Assembly: GCA_024280135.1 (NCBI GenBank)
Contig: JAJRQS010000232.1
Location: 1-8,448 of the forward strand
Direction: 5' to 3'
From: Bacteroidota bacterium
GTDB lineage: Bacteria > Bacteroidota > Bacteroidia > Chitinophagales > Saprospiraceae
DNA length: 8,448 bases
Shown: piece after piece, positions 1-5,821 of the stretch
Numbering within the stretch: the first letter of the stretch is position 1
How the letters are laid out: the number at the start of each line of letters is the position of its first letter
Notes under the pieces: model-generated
What the model was told of the DNA's origin: nothing
Database searches by the model: none
What the model saw: the letters and a program-made list of their open reading frames with translations, nothing else
Made by a program: the position numbers and the translations under genes

Positions 1-606
1 GCGGTGGTGATGCGCATGCTTGATTCTATAAAGTAGCGGATCCCGTAAGTGCATATTTGGGGATTCTAAACTTATCTTTGCGCGCAATACTTTGGCTCCG
101 TCTTCGAATGCATCATTACGCATTTGATGAAAAAGATCTAGATTTTCCTCGATGCTCCGACTGCGATATGGGGTAGGGGTGCCCGCCTGAGTGGGCGTCC
201 CCTTGTGGTGCGCAATTTGGTCGGGCGTAGAGTCGTCCACATAGGCTAACCCCTTCTTGATCAGTTGAATAGCCATCGCATATAAGTCTTCAAAATAGTC
301 AGAAGCATAGTACTCCCTTTCTCCCCAATCATAGCCCAACCACCTTACATCTTTGCGAATGGCATCTACATATTCCTGTTCTTCTTTGGAGGGGTTCGTA
401 TCATCAAACCGAAGGTTGGTTACGCCACCATATTTTTCGGCTAGCCCAAAATTCAACGCAATGGATTTGGCGTGTCCAATATGTAAATAGCCATTTGGTT
501 CAGGTGGAAAACGGGTATGGACTCGTCCGCCGTGCTTGTCAGATCGCAAATCTTGAACAACTATTTCTTCAATGAAGTTTTTGGGTTTCGGTAACTTTTC
601 AGCCAT
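1..606 (-). CDS. glnS: Glutaminyl-tRNA synthetase, N-terminal 202 residues (cut by left edge)
   Basis: Class I aminoacyl-tRNA synthetase that charges tRNA-Gln with glutamine in the cytoplasm. Seen: the reading frame is open from an ATG at 604-606 to base 1, giving 202 residues without a stop. Residues 32-48 carry the GlnRS signature [17 protein letters not shown] with the ATP-binding HIGH motif at 42-45. RFDDTNP (66-72), GLAYVDD (119-125), a GT.TQ.G...PYR segment (136-148) and [10 protein letters not shown] (187-196) follow in the family order and spacing. The protein aligns from memory with E. coli GlnRS without gaps over this stretch, which argues against GluRS. The KMSKS loop and anticodon-binding domain lie beyond the window. 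It follows argS after 67 bp with no visible terminator or consensus promoter, so co-transcription is likely. A weak hairpin (AGAAC/GTTCT, 622-635) lies in the spacer. Identification is secure. Confidence 0.96.
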   Translation of the reverse strand, partial: MAEKLPKPKNFIEEIVVQDLRSDKHGGRVHTRFPPEPNGYLHIGHAKSIALNFGLAEKYGGVTNLRFDDTNPSKEEQEYVDAIRKDVRWLGYDWGEREYYASDYFEDLYAMAIQLIKKGLAYVDDSTPDQIAHHKGTPTQAGTPTPYRSRSIEENLDLFHQMRNDAFEDGAKVLRAKISLESPNMHLRDPLLYRIKHAHHHR

Positions 607-673
607 CTTGTTATTTTTTTGAGAACGAATGTTCTTCTTTAATTTTTAATATTAATGCTTTGTTCGGCTCTAC

Positions 674-2518
674 TTACATTCGTTGAGGCATCTTAATGCC
701 CAATAAATCCATTCCACTTGCTAGTGCGCTGCCGACTGCTTCACTCAATAAGAAACGGAATTCCATAGCACCAGGTTCCGTTGCTTTCAAGATAGAGCAT
801 TCATGCCAAAATTTACTATATGCTTTCGCCAAATTATAGACAAAAGCCGCAATGATGGAAGGGTCATATTCTTTTGCAGCATCTTGAATGTATGTTGGAT
901 ATTTCATTAATAATTTAATGAGTGCTTTTTCTTCTTTGACTAATTCTGTGTAAACCGTCGCCATCTCTGGATCTATGTTATCCATCTTCTTCAAAAGCCC
1001 TTGTGTCCGAACATACGCATATTGAATATAGGGCCCTGTTTGACCTTGTAGTTCGATAGATTCTTTCGGGTCAAAAATCATCCGTTTCTTTGGATTGACT
1101 TTTAAAATGAAAAATTTCAATGCGCCCAAAGCGATATTTTTTCGAATCTCATCTTGAGTTGCAGCGGGCAAATCAGCAATTTCGTTTCTCTCCAAAGATT
1201 CAGCAGTGGCCGTATCAATCATTTCTTGAACTAAATCATCTGCATCCACTACAGTTCCTTCACGAGATTTCATTTTGCCAGTGGTTAAATCAACCATCCC
1301 ATACGCTAGATGATAAAGATTTTTGGCGTAAGGCTCTTCTAGTTTTTCCAAAATAGCAAACAAAGCATCAAAGTGATAAATCTGCTCATTTCCAACTACA
1401 TAAACCATACTGTCCATGCCAAATTCTTGATGCCTTTGCCGCGCCAATCCAATGTCTTGCGTGACATACAAAGAAGTGCCATCACTCCGCATCACAATCT
1501 TTTCTCCTAATTTTTTGTCTTCTAAATCTACTGCAATCGAACCATCTTCATTTTTATAAAACACCGCTTTGTTTAAACCTATTTGGACGATGTCCTTCCC
1601 TAGTAAATATGTGTCAGACTCAAAGTAAGTTTTGTCTATAGTTACGCCTATCGTTTTAAAAGTTGTATCAAATCCCTCTAATACCCAACCATTCATTGTC
1701 TTCCAAAGCGACAAGGTTGCTTCGTCATGTGCTTCCCATTTGAGTAACATCTCACGCGCTTCTGCTCCTAACGTTGAATACTTGTTAAAGTAGGTGTCTT
1801 TATACTTTTTGAAAAAATCTTCTTTGTTTGCCTTAGTATTTTTCCTTGCGGAAAATTCTAGTTCAGCAGCTTCTGTTTCTTGCCAAGCTTCATATTCTTC
1901 TTTGAGTTTTTGTGCAAACAATACATAATAGTCTCCGACAAAGTGATCTCCTTTTATGCCCGTAGATTCAGGGGTGGCTCCGTTTGCGTAATGGGTCCAG
2001 GCCAACATGCTTTTGGTAATGGCAATTCCTCTGTCATTGACAATCTGCGTAGTGGTCACATTTTTGCCAGCGGCTTTCAGTATTTTGGAGATAGACCAGC
2101 CCAAAAGTATATTTCGTATGTGACCTAGATGAAGCGGCTTATTTGTATTTGGAGAAGCATATTCAATTAGAACCTTTTCCGAAAGGGGCGCATGAGTCCC
2201 ATAGTTTTCTGTTGCCAGAATACTCGTTAAAGCAGTTGTCCAAACTTTATCTACTACCGTTAAATTTAAAAAACCTTTAACGACATTATAAGAAATGACT
2301 TCGTCTAGTTTTTCTGAAAGGAACTGACCGAGTTCTTCTGCGACCTGCGGAGGTGCTTTTTTGGCTGCTTTCGCAAAAGGGAAAGTAACAATAGTAAAAT
2401 CCCCGTCAAAGTTGGAGGGGGTATCGTTTATTTGTACTTGATTGGGAGATACATCAGCTTCATAAAGCGCCTTGATAGCATCGATTGTTTCCTGTTTAAG
2501 TTTTGTTTCGTATTTCAT
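674..2518 (-). CDS. argS: Arginyl-tRNA synthetase
   Basis: Charges tRNA-Arg with arginine in the cytoplasm (class I synthetase, monomer). Seen: 614 residues, complete. The N-terminal Add-1-like domain covers about 1-100. The catalytic domain opens with IEYASPNTNKPLHLGHIRN (118-136), whose HLGH (130-133) is the HIGH motif; NDRG (161-164) is also typical. The KMSKS position is the variant KMKSREG (415-421), followed by TVVDADDL. The C-terminal helical anticodon-binding domain contains GPYIQYAYVR (495-504) and ends in MPQRM, matching the family's usual ...P.RM end. At 614 residues it is longer than E. coli ArgRS (577); the extra length includes a charged helical stretch at about 205-260, which I believe is common in Bacteroidota ArgRS. 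The start is preceded by AAAAGGAA, one of the few purine-rich leaders here. Only 6 bp separate it from the upstream secreted-protein gene, and glnS follows, so the three probably form one operon. Confidence 0.97.
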   Translation of the reverse strand: MKYETKLKQETIDAIKALYEADVSPNQVQINDTPSNFDGDFTIVTFPFAKAAKKAPPQVAEELGQFLSEKLDEVISYNVVKGFLNLTVVDKVWTTALTSILATENYGTHAPLSEKVLIEYASPNTNKPLHLGHIRNILLGWSISKILKAAGKNVTTTQIVNDRGIAITKSMLAWTHYANGATPESTGIKGDHFVGDYYVLFAQKLKEEYEAWQETEAAELEFSARKNTKANKEDFFKKYKDTYFNKYSTLGAEAREMLLKWEAHDEATLSLWKTMNGWVLEGFDTTFKTIGVTIDKTYFESDTYLLGKDIVQIGLNKAVFYKNEDGSIAVDLEDKKLGEKIVMRSDGTSLYVTQDIGLARQRHQEFGMDSMVYVVGNEQIYHFDALFAILEKLEEPYAKNLYHLAYGMVDLTTGKMKSREGTVVDADDLVQEMIDTATAESLERNEIADLPAATQDEIRKNIALGALKFFILKVNPKKRMIFDPKESIELQGQTGPYIQYAYVRTQGLLKKMDNIDPEMATVYTELVKEEKALIKLLMKYPTYIQDAAKEYDPSIIAAFVYNLAKAYSKFWHECSILKATEPGAMEFRFLLSEAVGSALASGMDLLGIKMPQRM

Positions 2519-2524
2519 TTCCTT

Positions 2525-2986
2525 TTACGGACTTAGTAGTTTTTTTAAATAGATTTTACCTGGGATACAACCGTTTCCATCCTTTGTCACACCCTGCCAA
2601 TAACCTTCCAATAACAGCATATCCTTCTTGACCGTTAACAGTAATTGCCCGCCTTTAATGCACCAAGTAAAATTTTCCATCACAGTTGCTTCATGCAATT
2701 TCGTTTCTTGAAAGGTCAACAACTTTCCTTTGAAAATCGTTCCTGTGAAATCAAAATTTGCATAATTCGGATCATCATAAATATTGGCGTAAGAGCGTCC
2801 CGTTATGGTATCTCCATCCGTTACTTTGATTATCATTTTAAACGGATATTTCTCATCAATACCCCCAGGGTCTTGTGTCAATTCTCCTACCCAAGTACCA
2901 CTAAACAAAGAGTCTAGGGATTGGGCTTGAATACTGCCAAAGCTGGCTGCAAAAATAGCAGTAATAATTGAAAGCCTTATCAACAT
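2525..2986 (-). CDS. Small secreted protein of unknown function
   Basis: I cannot assign a function. Seen: 153 residues starting with a clear Sec signal peptide (basic MLIR, hydrophobic run to about residue 16, likely cleavage after IQA at about 19-21). The mature part starts with a GTWVGELTQ motif (30-38), then alternating hydrophobic and polar strands (KMIIKVTDGDTITGRSY at 50-66, FDFTGTIFKGKLLTFQETK at 78-96), as in a small beta-barrel or beta-sandwich. There are two cysteines in the mature protein, C109 (TWCIKGG) and C140 (GCIPGK), which could form a disulfide in the periplasm. No lipobox and no C-terminal sorting domain are visible. I recall similar GTW.G.L.Q proteins with this cysteine pair in other Bacteroidota, but cannot verify it. 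It is the first gene of the probable argS-glnS unit, 6 bp upstream of argS. Confidence 0.85.
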   Translation of the reverse strand: MLIRLSIITAIFAASFGSIQAQSLDSLFSGTWVGELTQDPGGIDEKYPFKMIIKVTDGDTITGRSYANIYDDPNYANFDFTGTIFKGKLLTFQETKLHEATVMENFTWCIKGGQLLLTVKKDMLLLEGYWQGVTKDGNGCIPGKIYLKKLLSP

Positions 2987-3004
2987 CGTATGTATATTTT
3001 AAGC

Positions 3005-3012
3005 GAAAGATA
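3005..3012 (-). promoter_or_regulatory. Possible -7 element for the secreted protein-argS-glnS unit
   Basis: On the minus strand TATCTTTC matches the Bacteroidota -7 consensus TAnnTTTG at five of six fixed positions. It lies 18 bp before the start codon at 2986. No TTTG-like -33 element is found at the usual 19-21 bp spacing, so this is a weak call. The 106 bp divergent spacer (2987-3092) must contain promoters for both directions, but no good match was seen for the plus-strand gene. Confidence 0.3.
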
Positions 3013-3092
3013 TTTCAAAACGCAGCTATTATAACCATTTTTTAAAACAAGTGTTGTAACGAATAGTAAAAAGAAAATCGAAACAAAAAAAA

Positions 3093-3770
3093 ATGCGCAG
3101 AATCGCCATCGGAGACATTCACGGATGTGCCAAAACCTTTAATAAATTAGTGAAGCAAGTAGAACTCTCTACAAATGATGAGTTGATACTTTTGGGAGAT
3201 TTGATTGATCGGGGACTACATTCCAAAAAAGTGTTTGACAAGGTCCTAAAACTGAGGGAAAAAGGGCACACGGTGATTTTAATACAAGGGAACCATGAAG
3301 AGATGTTATTGTCAGCTAAAATTGATTTCTTTACCTCAAATCGTTGGTTAAATGCAGGCGGGCGGGCTTGTTTGGCAAGTTTTGGGGTAGATGATCCTCG
3401 AAAGATTGATCCTGTTTATCTTCAGATGATGGCAGAGATGAAAGATTATTATGAAGTTCCGGGATTTATTTTTGTGCATGCGGGGTTAAACTTTCGACTA
3501 GAGTTCCCTTTTGAAGCCATTCGGGACATGCGTTGGATTCGGGATTGGAATGATGAAATCAACTATGAATGGTTGGGGGAGAGAGTTATCATTCATGGAC
3601 ATAGCCCAAGAACAAAAGAACAAGTTATGCAAATGCACAAAACATTGGACTTTTATCAAACCCTAAACCTAGATACTGGATGTGTTTATCCTAAACGAGC
3701 CGGATTAGGATATTTGACCGCTTATGATACGGCTGCCAATAAGCTATTTTTCGAGAAGAATAGAGAATGA
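3093..3770 (+). CDS. PPP-family metallophosphatase (serine/threonine protein phosphatase-like)
   Basis: Two-metal phosphoesterase of the PPP family, related to bacteriophage lambda-type phosphatase (PrpA/PrpB). Seen: 225 residues with all signature blocks in order: GDIHG (7-11, metal ligands D8 and H10), GDLIDRG (35-41, D36), GNHEE (66-70, N67 and catalytic H68), FVHAGLN (127-133, H129) and HGHSP (168-172, H170). LDTGCVY (193-199) matches the end of the fold in this family. There is no signal peptide, so it is cytoplasmic. Substrate cannot be decided from sequence: phosphoproteins are the usual guess, while the related ApaH/PrpE enzymes cleave dinucleoside tetraphosphates. The start is fixed by the GDxHG motif lying only six residues in; it sits in an A-rich leader with nine consecutive A including the start A. 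It is transcribed alone, divergent from the secreted-protein/argS unit, and ends 20 bp from the convergent ftsY stop with no evident terminator between them. Confidence 0.92.
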   Translation: MRRIAIGDIHGCAKTFNKLVKQVELSTNDELILLGDLIDRGLHSKKVFDKVLKLREKGHTVILIQGNHEEMLLSAKIDFFTSNRWLNAGGRACLASFGVDDPRKIDPVYLQMMAEMKDYYEVPGFIFVHAGLNFRLEFPFEAIRDMRWIRDWNDEINYEWLGERVIIHGHSPRTKEQVMQMHKTLDFYQTLNLDTGCVYPKRAGLGYLTAYDTAANKLFFEKNRE

Positions 3771-3790
3771 CTCTTCAACACAGCCTAAAT

Positions 3791-4750
3791 CTATGCTTCT
3801 TCAAATAAAGTCTCTACAAAAGCGCGTTTATTAAAGACTTGAAGTTGTTCAATGCCTTCTCCTACACCAATATATTTGATAGGAATCTTGAATTGATCAC
3901 TGATCCCGATGGCTACCCCTCCTTTAGCTGTGCCGTCAAGTTTGGTCAAGGCTAATGCCGTTACGTCAGTTGCTTCCGAAAATTTTTCACATTGCTCAAA
4001 GGCATTTTGTCCAGTAGTTGCATCAAGAACGAGGAGTACTTCATGCGGTGCACCCTCCATCTTTTTACTGATAGAGTTTTTGATTTTAGATAGCTCTTTC
4101 ATCAGATTTATCTTGTTGTGCAAACGACCAGCCGTATCGATAATGGCTACATCGCAATGGTGCTCAATGGCGTATTGAGTAGTCTCATACGCTACGGCAG
4201 CGGGATCTGTGTACATGCCTTTGTTGAAGAAGTCAGACTGAGAGCGTTTTGCCCAAATGCCGAGTTGATCCACCGCAGCTGCTCTGAAAGTGTCCGCTGC
4301 GCCGAGTACTACTTTCAAGCCTTTCTCGGTATATTGGTGGGCTAGTTTTCCAATGGTTGTCGTTTTTCCAACGCCATTCACACCAACGACCAAAATGATA
4401 TGAGGTCTTTCTCCAGTAGGGATGTTGAAATCCTCCAGTCCTTCGGTATTATTTTCCGTAAGGAGCTTAATTATCTCATTTTTCAGGATGGAGTTGAGTT
4501 CCGCAGTATTGATGAAATTATCGATTTTGACTCGTTCTTCAAGTCTTTCGATGATTTTGACGGTAGTATCGACCCCTACGTCGGAAGCGACCAAAATTTC
4601 TTCCAAGTCATCTAAAAAACCTTCATCGACCGTAGATTTACCAGCGACTGCTTTGGAGATTTTGGAGAAAATTCCCGTTTTCGTTTTTTCAAGACCCTTA
4701 TCAAGATCTTCCTTTTTGTTTTTGTTGAAAAATTTATCAAAAAAGCTCAT
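3791..4750 (-). CDS. ftsY: Signal recognition particle receptor FtsY
   Basis: SRP receptor GTPase that docks SRP-bound ribosomes at the inner membrane for co-translational insertion. Seen: 319 residues. A short lysine-rich N-terminus with MSFFDKFF, possibly a membrane-binding amphipathic helix, replaces the long acidic A domain of E. coli FtsY. The N domain helices occupy about 25-105. The G domain carries G1 GVNGVGKT (123-130), the SRP-GTPase I-box DTFRAAA (153-159), G3 DTAGR (205-209), G4 TKLDG (269-273) and the YIGVGEG closing motif (293-299), ending in FVETLFEEA. The I-box and the FtsY-like N-terminus and C-terminus separate it from Ffh, which would carry an M domain. It follows the ribosomal-protein genes on the same strand, as is common in Bacteroidota, but a strong terminator at 4811-4847 lies between, so it probably has its own promoter or depends on read-through. 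No convincing promoter was seen at 4751-4810. Confidence 0.97.
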   Translation of the reverse strand: MSFFDKFFNKNKKEDLDKGLEKTKTGIFSKISKAVAGKSTVDEGFLDDLEEILVASDVGVDTTVKIIERLEERVKIDNFINTAELNSILKNEIIKLLTENNTEGLEDFNIPTGERPHIILVVGVNGVGKTTTIGKLAHQYTEKGLKVVLGAADTFRAAAVDQLGIWAKRSQSDFFNKGMYTDPAAVAYETTQYAIEHHCDVAIIDTAGRLHNKINLMKELSKIKNSISKKMEGAPHEVLLVLDATTGQNAFEQCEKFSEATDVTALALTKLDGTAKGGVAIGISDQFKIPIKYIGVGEGIEQLQVFNKRAFVETLFEEA

Positions 4751-4810
4751 AGTTATTTTTAGTTAGCGTGAACAAGATAACACGAATCTGTCAGAATGGT
4801 TATCAAAAGC

Positions 4811-4847
4811 AAAAAAAAAGCCTTCCCAAGATCGGAAAGGCTTTTTT
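4811..4847 (-). terminator. Rho-independent terminator after the tRNA-ribosomal protein unit
   Basis: An 8 bp stem is formed by 4820-4827 and 4834-4841 (GCCTTTCC with GGGAAGGC on the minus strand, one G-U pair) around a 6-base loop. On the minus strand it is followed by nine U (4811-4819) and preceded by six A, which extends the stem. It ends the unit whose last gene stops at 4862. Six T (4842-4847) follow the hairpin on the plus strand, so it could work in both directions, but no plus-strand gene ends here. Confidence 0.9.
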
Positions 4848-4861
4848 AGGAACAAAAAGGC

Positions 4862-5038
4862 TTATTTTTTTGCAAAAAATGCAGCAACCTCATCTTTGTG
4901 TAAGATGACCTGTTTGTATGTGTATTTTCCAGTAACTGGATCTTTGATTGATTTAACGACCTTTACGTGATCCTTTCCAGAACCAGCATTAGCGGCACGT
5001 TGAGCAACACGGGCGTTTTTCGAAACTTTCTTAGCCAT
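4862..5038 (-). CDS. DUF4295 family small basic protein, probable ribosome component
   Basis: A 58-residue gene. Seen: ATG at 5036-5038, TAA at 4862-4864, protein beginning MAKKVSKNARVAQRAA and containing GKDHVKVVKS (21-30), DPVTGKYTYK (33-42) and ending VAAFFAKK. This is the pattern of the DUF4295 family (GKD/KV...K.P.TG.Y.FKE...), a Bacteroidota protein found directly after rpmG. The protein is strongly basic with no signal peptide. It starts 3 bp after the rpmG stop, so it is translationally linked to the two ribosomal proteins. I recall that a cryo-EM study of the Flavobacterium johnsoniae ribosome reported an additional large-subunit protein named bL38 and that it belongs to this family, but I cannot confirm this here. 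A ribosomal role also fits the operon position and the composition. The terminator follows 15 bp after the stop. Confidence 0.88.
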   Translation of the reverse strand: MAKKVSKNARVAQRAANAGSGKDHVKVVKSIKDPVTGKYTYKQVILHKDEVAAFFAKK

Positions 5039-5041
5039 AAT

Positions 5042-5230
5042 TTATTTGATTTCGCGGTGAATAGTATATTTTCTTAGAATCGGGTTGTACTTCTTCAACT
5101 CCATTCTTGCTGGGGTGTTTTTCTTATTCTTCTGGGTGATGTACCTAGAAGTACCCGGTTGTCCTGAGGTCTTGTGCTCAGTACATTCCAAGATAACTTG
5201 GATTCTATTTCCTTTTGATTTCTTAGCCAT
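5042..5230 (-). CDS. rpmG: 50S ribosomal protein bL33
   Basis: Large-subunit ribosomal protein that binds 23S rRNA near the E site. Seen: 62 residues, [20 protein letters not shown] then [13 protein letters not shown] (28-40), ELKKYNP (44-50), and a basic C-terminus [11 protein letters not shown], all characteristic of bL33. Only one cysteine (C16) is present, so this is the zinc-free form rather than the four-cysteine form. The start codon overlaps the rpmB stop by one base (TAATG), which indicates translational coupling, and the DUF4295 gene follows 3 bp after its stop. No Shine-Dalgarno sequence is present, as is usual in Bacteroidota. Confidence 0.97.
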   Translation of the reverse strand: MAKKSKGNRIQVILECTEHKTSGQPGTSRYITQKNKKNTPARMELKKYNPILRKYTIHREIK

Positions 5231-5493
5231 TATGAGATTACTTTAGTCAGTTTTACCCCCGTGTTTACGCCTTTCTTTTCTAGCTTGCGCAAATACGCAT
5301 ATACACCGAGTTTGTTGATGTTTTTCATTGCCTTTGTGGACAATTTAATAGATACCCATTGCCCCGTTTCTGGGATGAAGTAACGTTTTGTGTGAATATT
5401 GGGTACAAAACGTCTTTTGGTCTTCGCATTCGAGTGCGAAACGTTGTTACCAGCTTTTGGTCTTCTTCCAGTCAATTGACATACTCTAGACAT
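5230..5493 (-). CDS. rpmB: 50S ribosomal protein bL28
   Basis: Large-subunit ribosomal protein that binds 23S rRNA. Seen: 87 residues beginning [21 protein letters not shown], the typical bL28 N-terminus (C.LTG..P..GN.VSHS..KTKR.F.PN), then [19 protein letters not shown] (24-42) and a basic C-terminal part. A single cysteine (C5) remains of the C4 zinc site of some homologues. It is the first protein gene after the tRNA-Arg gene on the same strand, 56 bp downstream of the tRNA 3' end, and overlaps rpmG by one base. It is probably transcribed from the tRNA promoter at 5637-5667, unless an unrecognised promoter lies in the AT-rich spacer. Confidence 0.97.
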   Translation of the reverse strand: MSRVCQLTGRRPKAGNNVSHSNAKTKRRFVPNIHTKRYFIPETGQWVSIKLSTKAMKNINKLGVYAYLRKLEKKGVNTGVKLTKVIS

Positions 5494-5520
5494 CGCTTAT
5501 TTAATTTTTTGTTCAAATAC

Positions 5521-5539
5521 AAAATACTTGCAGTATTTT
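5521..5539 (-). repeat. AT-rich inverted repeat between tRNA-Arg and rpmB
   Basis: A perfect 8 bp inverted repeat, AAAATACT and AGTATTTT, around a 3-base loop, 10 bp after the 3' end of the tRNA. It could mark 3' processing of the tRNA precursor or attenuate transcription into rpmB. With seven of its eight pairs A-T and no continuous U tract after it on the minus strand, it would be a weak terminator. Confidence 0.5.
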
Positions 5540-5549
5540 TGTTCCTTTG

Positions 5550-5623
5550 TGACCCCGGCAGGGTTCGAACCTGCAACCTCCTGATCCGTAGTCAGGTACT
5601 CTATCCAGTTGAGCTACGGAGCC
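5550..5623 (-). tRNA. tRNA-Arg (anticodon ACG)
   Basis: A complete 74-base cloverleaf on the minus strand. The acceptor stem pairs GGCTCCG with CGGGGTC (two G-U pairs) and the discriminator base is A. The D stem is GCTC/GAGT, the anticodon stem CCTGA/TCAGG closes a CTACGGA loop with anticodon ACG (plus-strand 5588-5590), the variable loop is AGGTT, and the T arm is GCAGG-TTCGAAC-CCTGC. A34 is normally deaminated to inosine by TadA, so this tRNA should read CGU, CGC and CGA. CCA is not encoded and must be added after transcription. It heads the rpmB-rpmG-DUF4295 unit. Confidence 0.97.
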
Positions 5624-5636
5624 ATTTTTCGGAGTG

Positions 5637-5667
5637 CAAAGATAAGTATATTATTCTAATAGTGAAA
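5637..5667 (-). promoter_or_regulatory. Bacteroidota-type promoter of the tRNA-Arg-rpmB unit
   Basis: On the minus strand TTTC (5664-5667) is followed after exactly 19 bp by TATCTTTG (5637-5644), a full match to the Bacteroidota -7 consensus TAnnTTTG and three of four bases of the -33 TTTG. The predicted transcription start is near 5630, about 7 bases before the mature tRNA 5' end, which is a sensible short leader. This is the best promoter in the window. Confidence 0.8.
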
Positions 5668-5697
5668 GTTTTTGTTGAATTATTTTGCCTTTCTTTG

Positions 5698-5763
5698 TTT
5701 TGTGGTGGCCTGTATATCCTTGCGAGGTTAAATATAAGGCTTTTTGACGCAAGTACCACAAAA
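5698..5763. repeat. Nested inverted repeats in the tRNA-Arg / crp-like divergent spacer
   Basis: Outer arms TTTTGTGGT (5698-5706) and ACCACAAAA (5755-5763) are perfect 9 bp complements. Inside them CTTGCG (5719-5724) and CGCAAG (5748-5753) form a second perfect 6 bp pair. The two stems are one base apart on the right and twelve apart on the left. The element lies between two divergent predicted promoters (5637-5667 minus, 5773-5803 plus), so it could be a pair of operator half-sites or a structured transcript; neither is shown. The rest of the 5624-5821 spacer holds only these promoters; no convincing protein gene was seen. Confidence 0.55.
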
Positions 5764-5772
5764 TGACCAAAG

Positions 5773-5803
5773 TTTCCCATCTTAATTTTTTTTACTACTT
5801 TTA
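5773..5803 (+). promoter_or_regulatory. Predicted promoter of the tandem Crp/Fnr genes
   Basis: TTTC (5773-5776), a 19 bp spacer, then TACTTTTA (5796-5803), which matches TAnnTTTG at five of six fixed positions. The layout and spacing are the same as for the divergent tRNA promoter. The predicted start near 5810 leaves a leader of only about 12 bases before the ATG at 5822. Confidence 0.55.
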
Positions 5804-5821
5804 CCATTCAGAAAAGATTAT

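Noticed and set aside
622..635. Hairpin AGAAC/GTTCT in the argS-glnS spacer as a terminator
   Set aside because: Only 5 bp of stem and no U tract on the minus strand; glnS is more likely read through from argS.
1120..1356. Plus-strand open frames opposite argS and other large genes (also at 1880-2128, 2645-2917, 3909-4766, 5359-5766) and a minus-strand one opposite the Omp28-like gene (7706-7954)
   Set aside because: They lie antisense to clearly conserved genes or the tRNA and show no family motifs.
3085..3093. Run of nine A at the phosphatase start as a phase-variable tract
   Set aside because: Length changes upstream of the ATG would not shift the frame, and A-rich leaders are normal for this phylum.
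3771..3790. Bidirectional terminator between the convergent phosphatase and ftsY genes
   Set aside because: The 20 bp spacer contains no hairpin or T tract; termination, if any, must lie inside the opposing genes.
5521..5539. Terminator between tRNA-Arg and rpmB
   Set aside because: The stem is almost wholly A-T and lacks a continuous U tract on the minus strand; kept only as an inverted repeat.
5601..5807. Minus-strand open frame of 68 codons overlapping the tRNA-Arg gene
   Set aside because: It runs through both predicted promoters, the inverted repeats and the first part of the tRNA, and its protein shows no recognisable motif.
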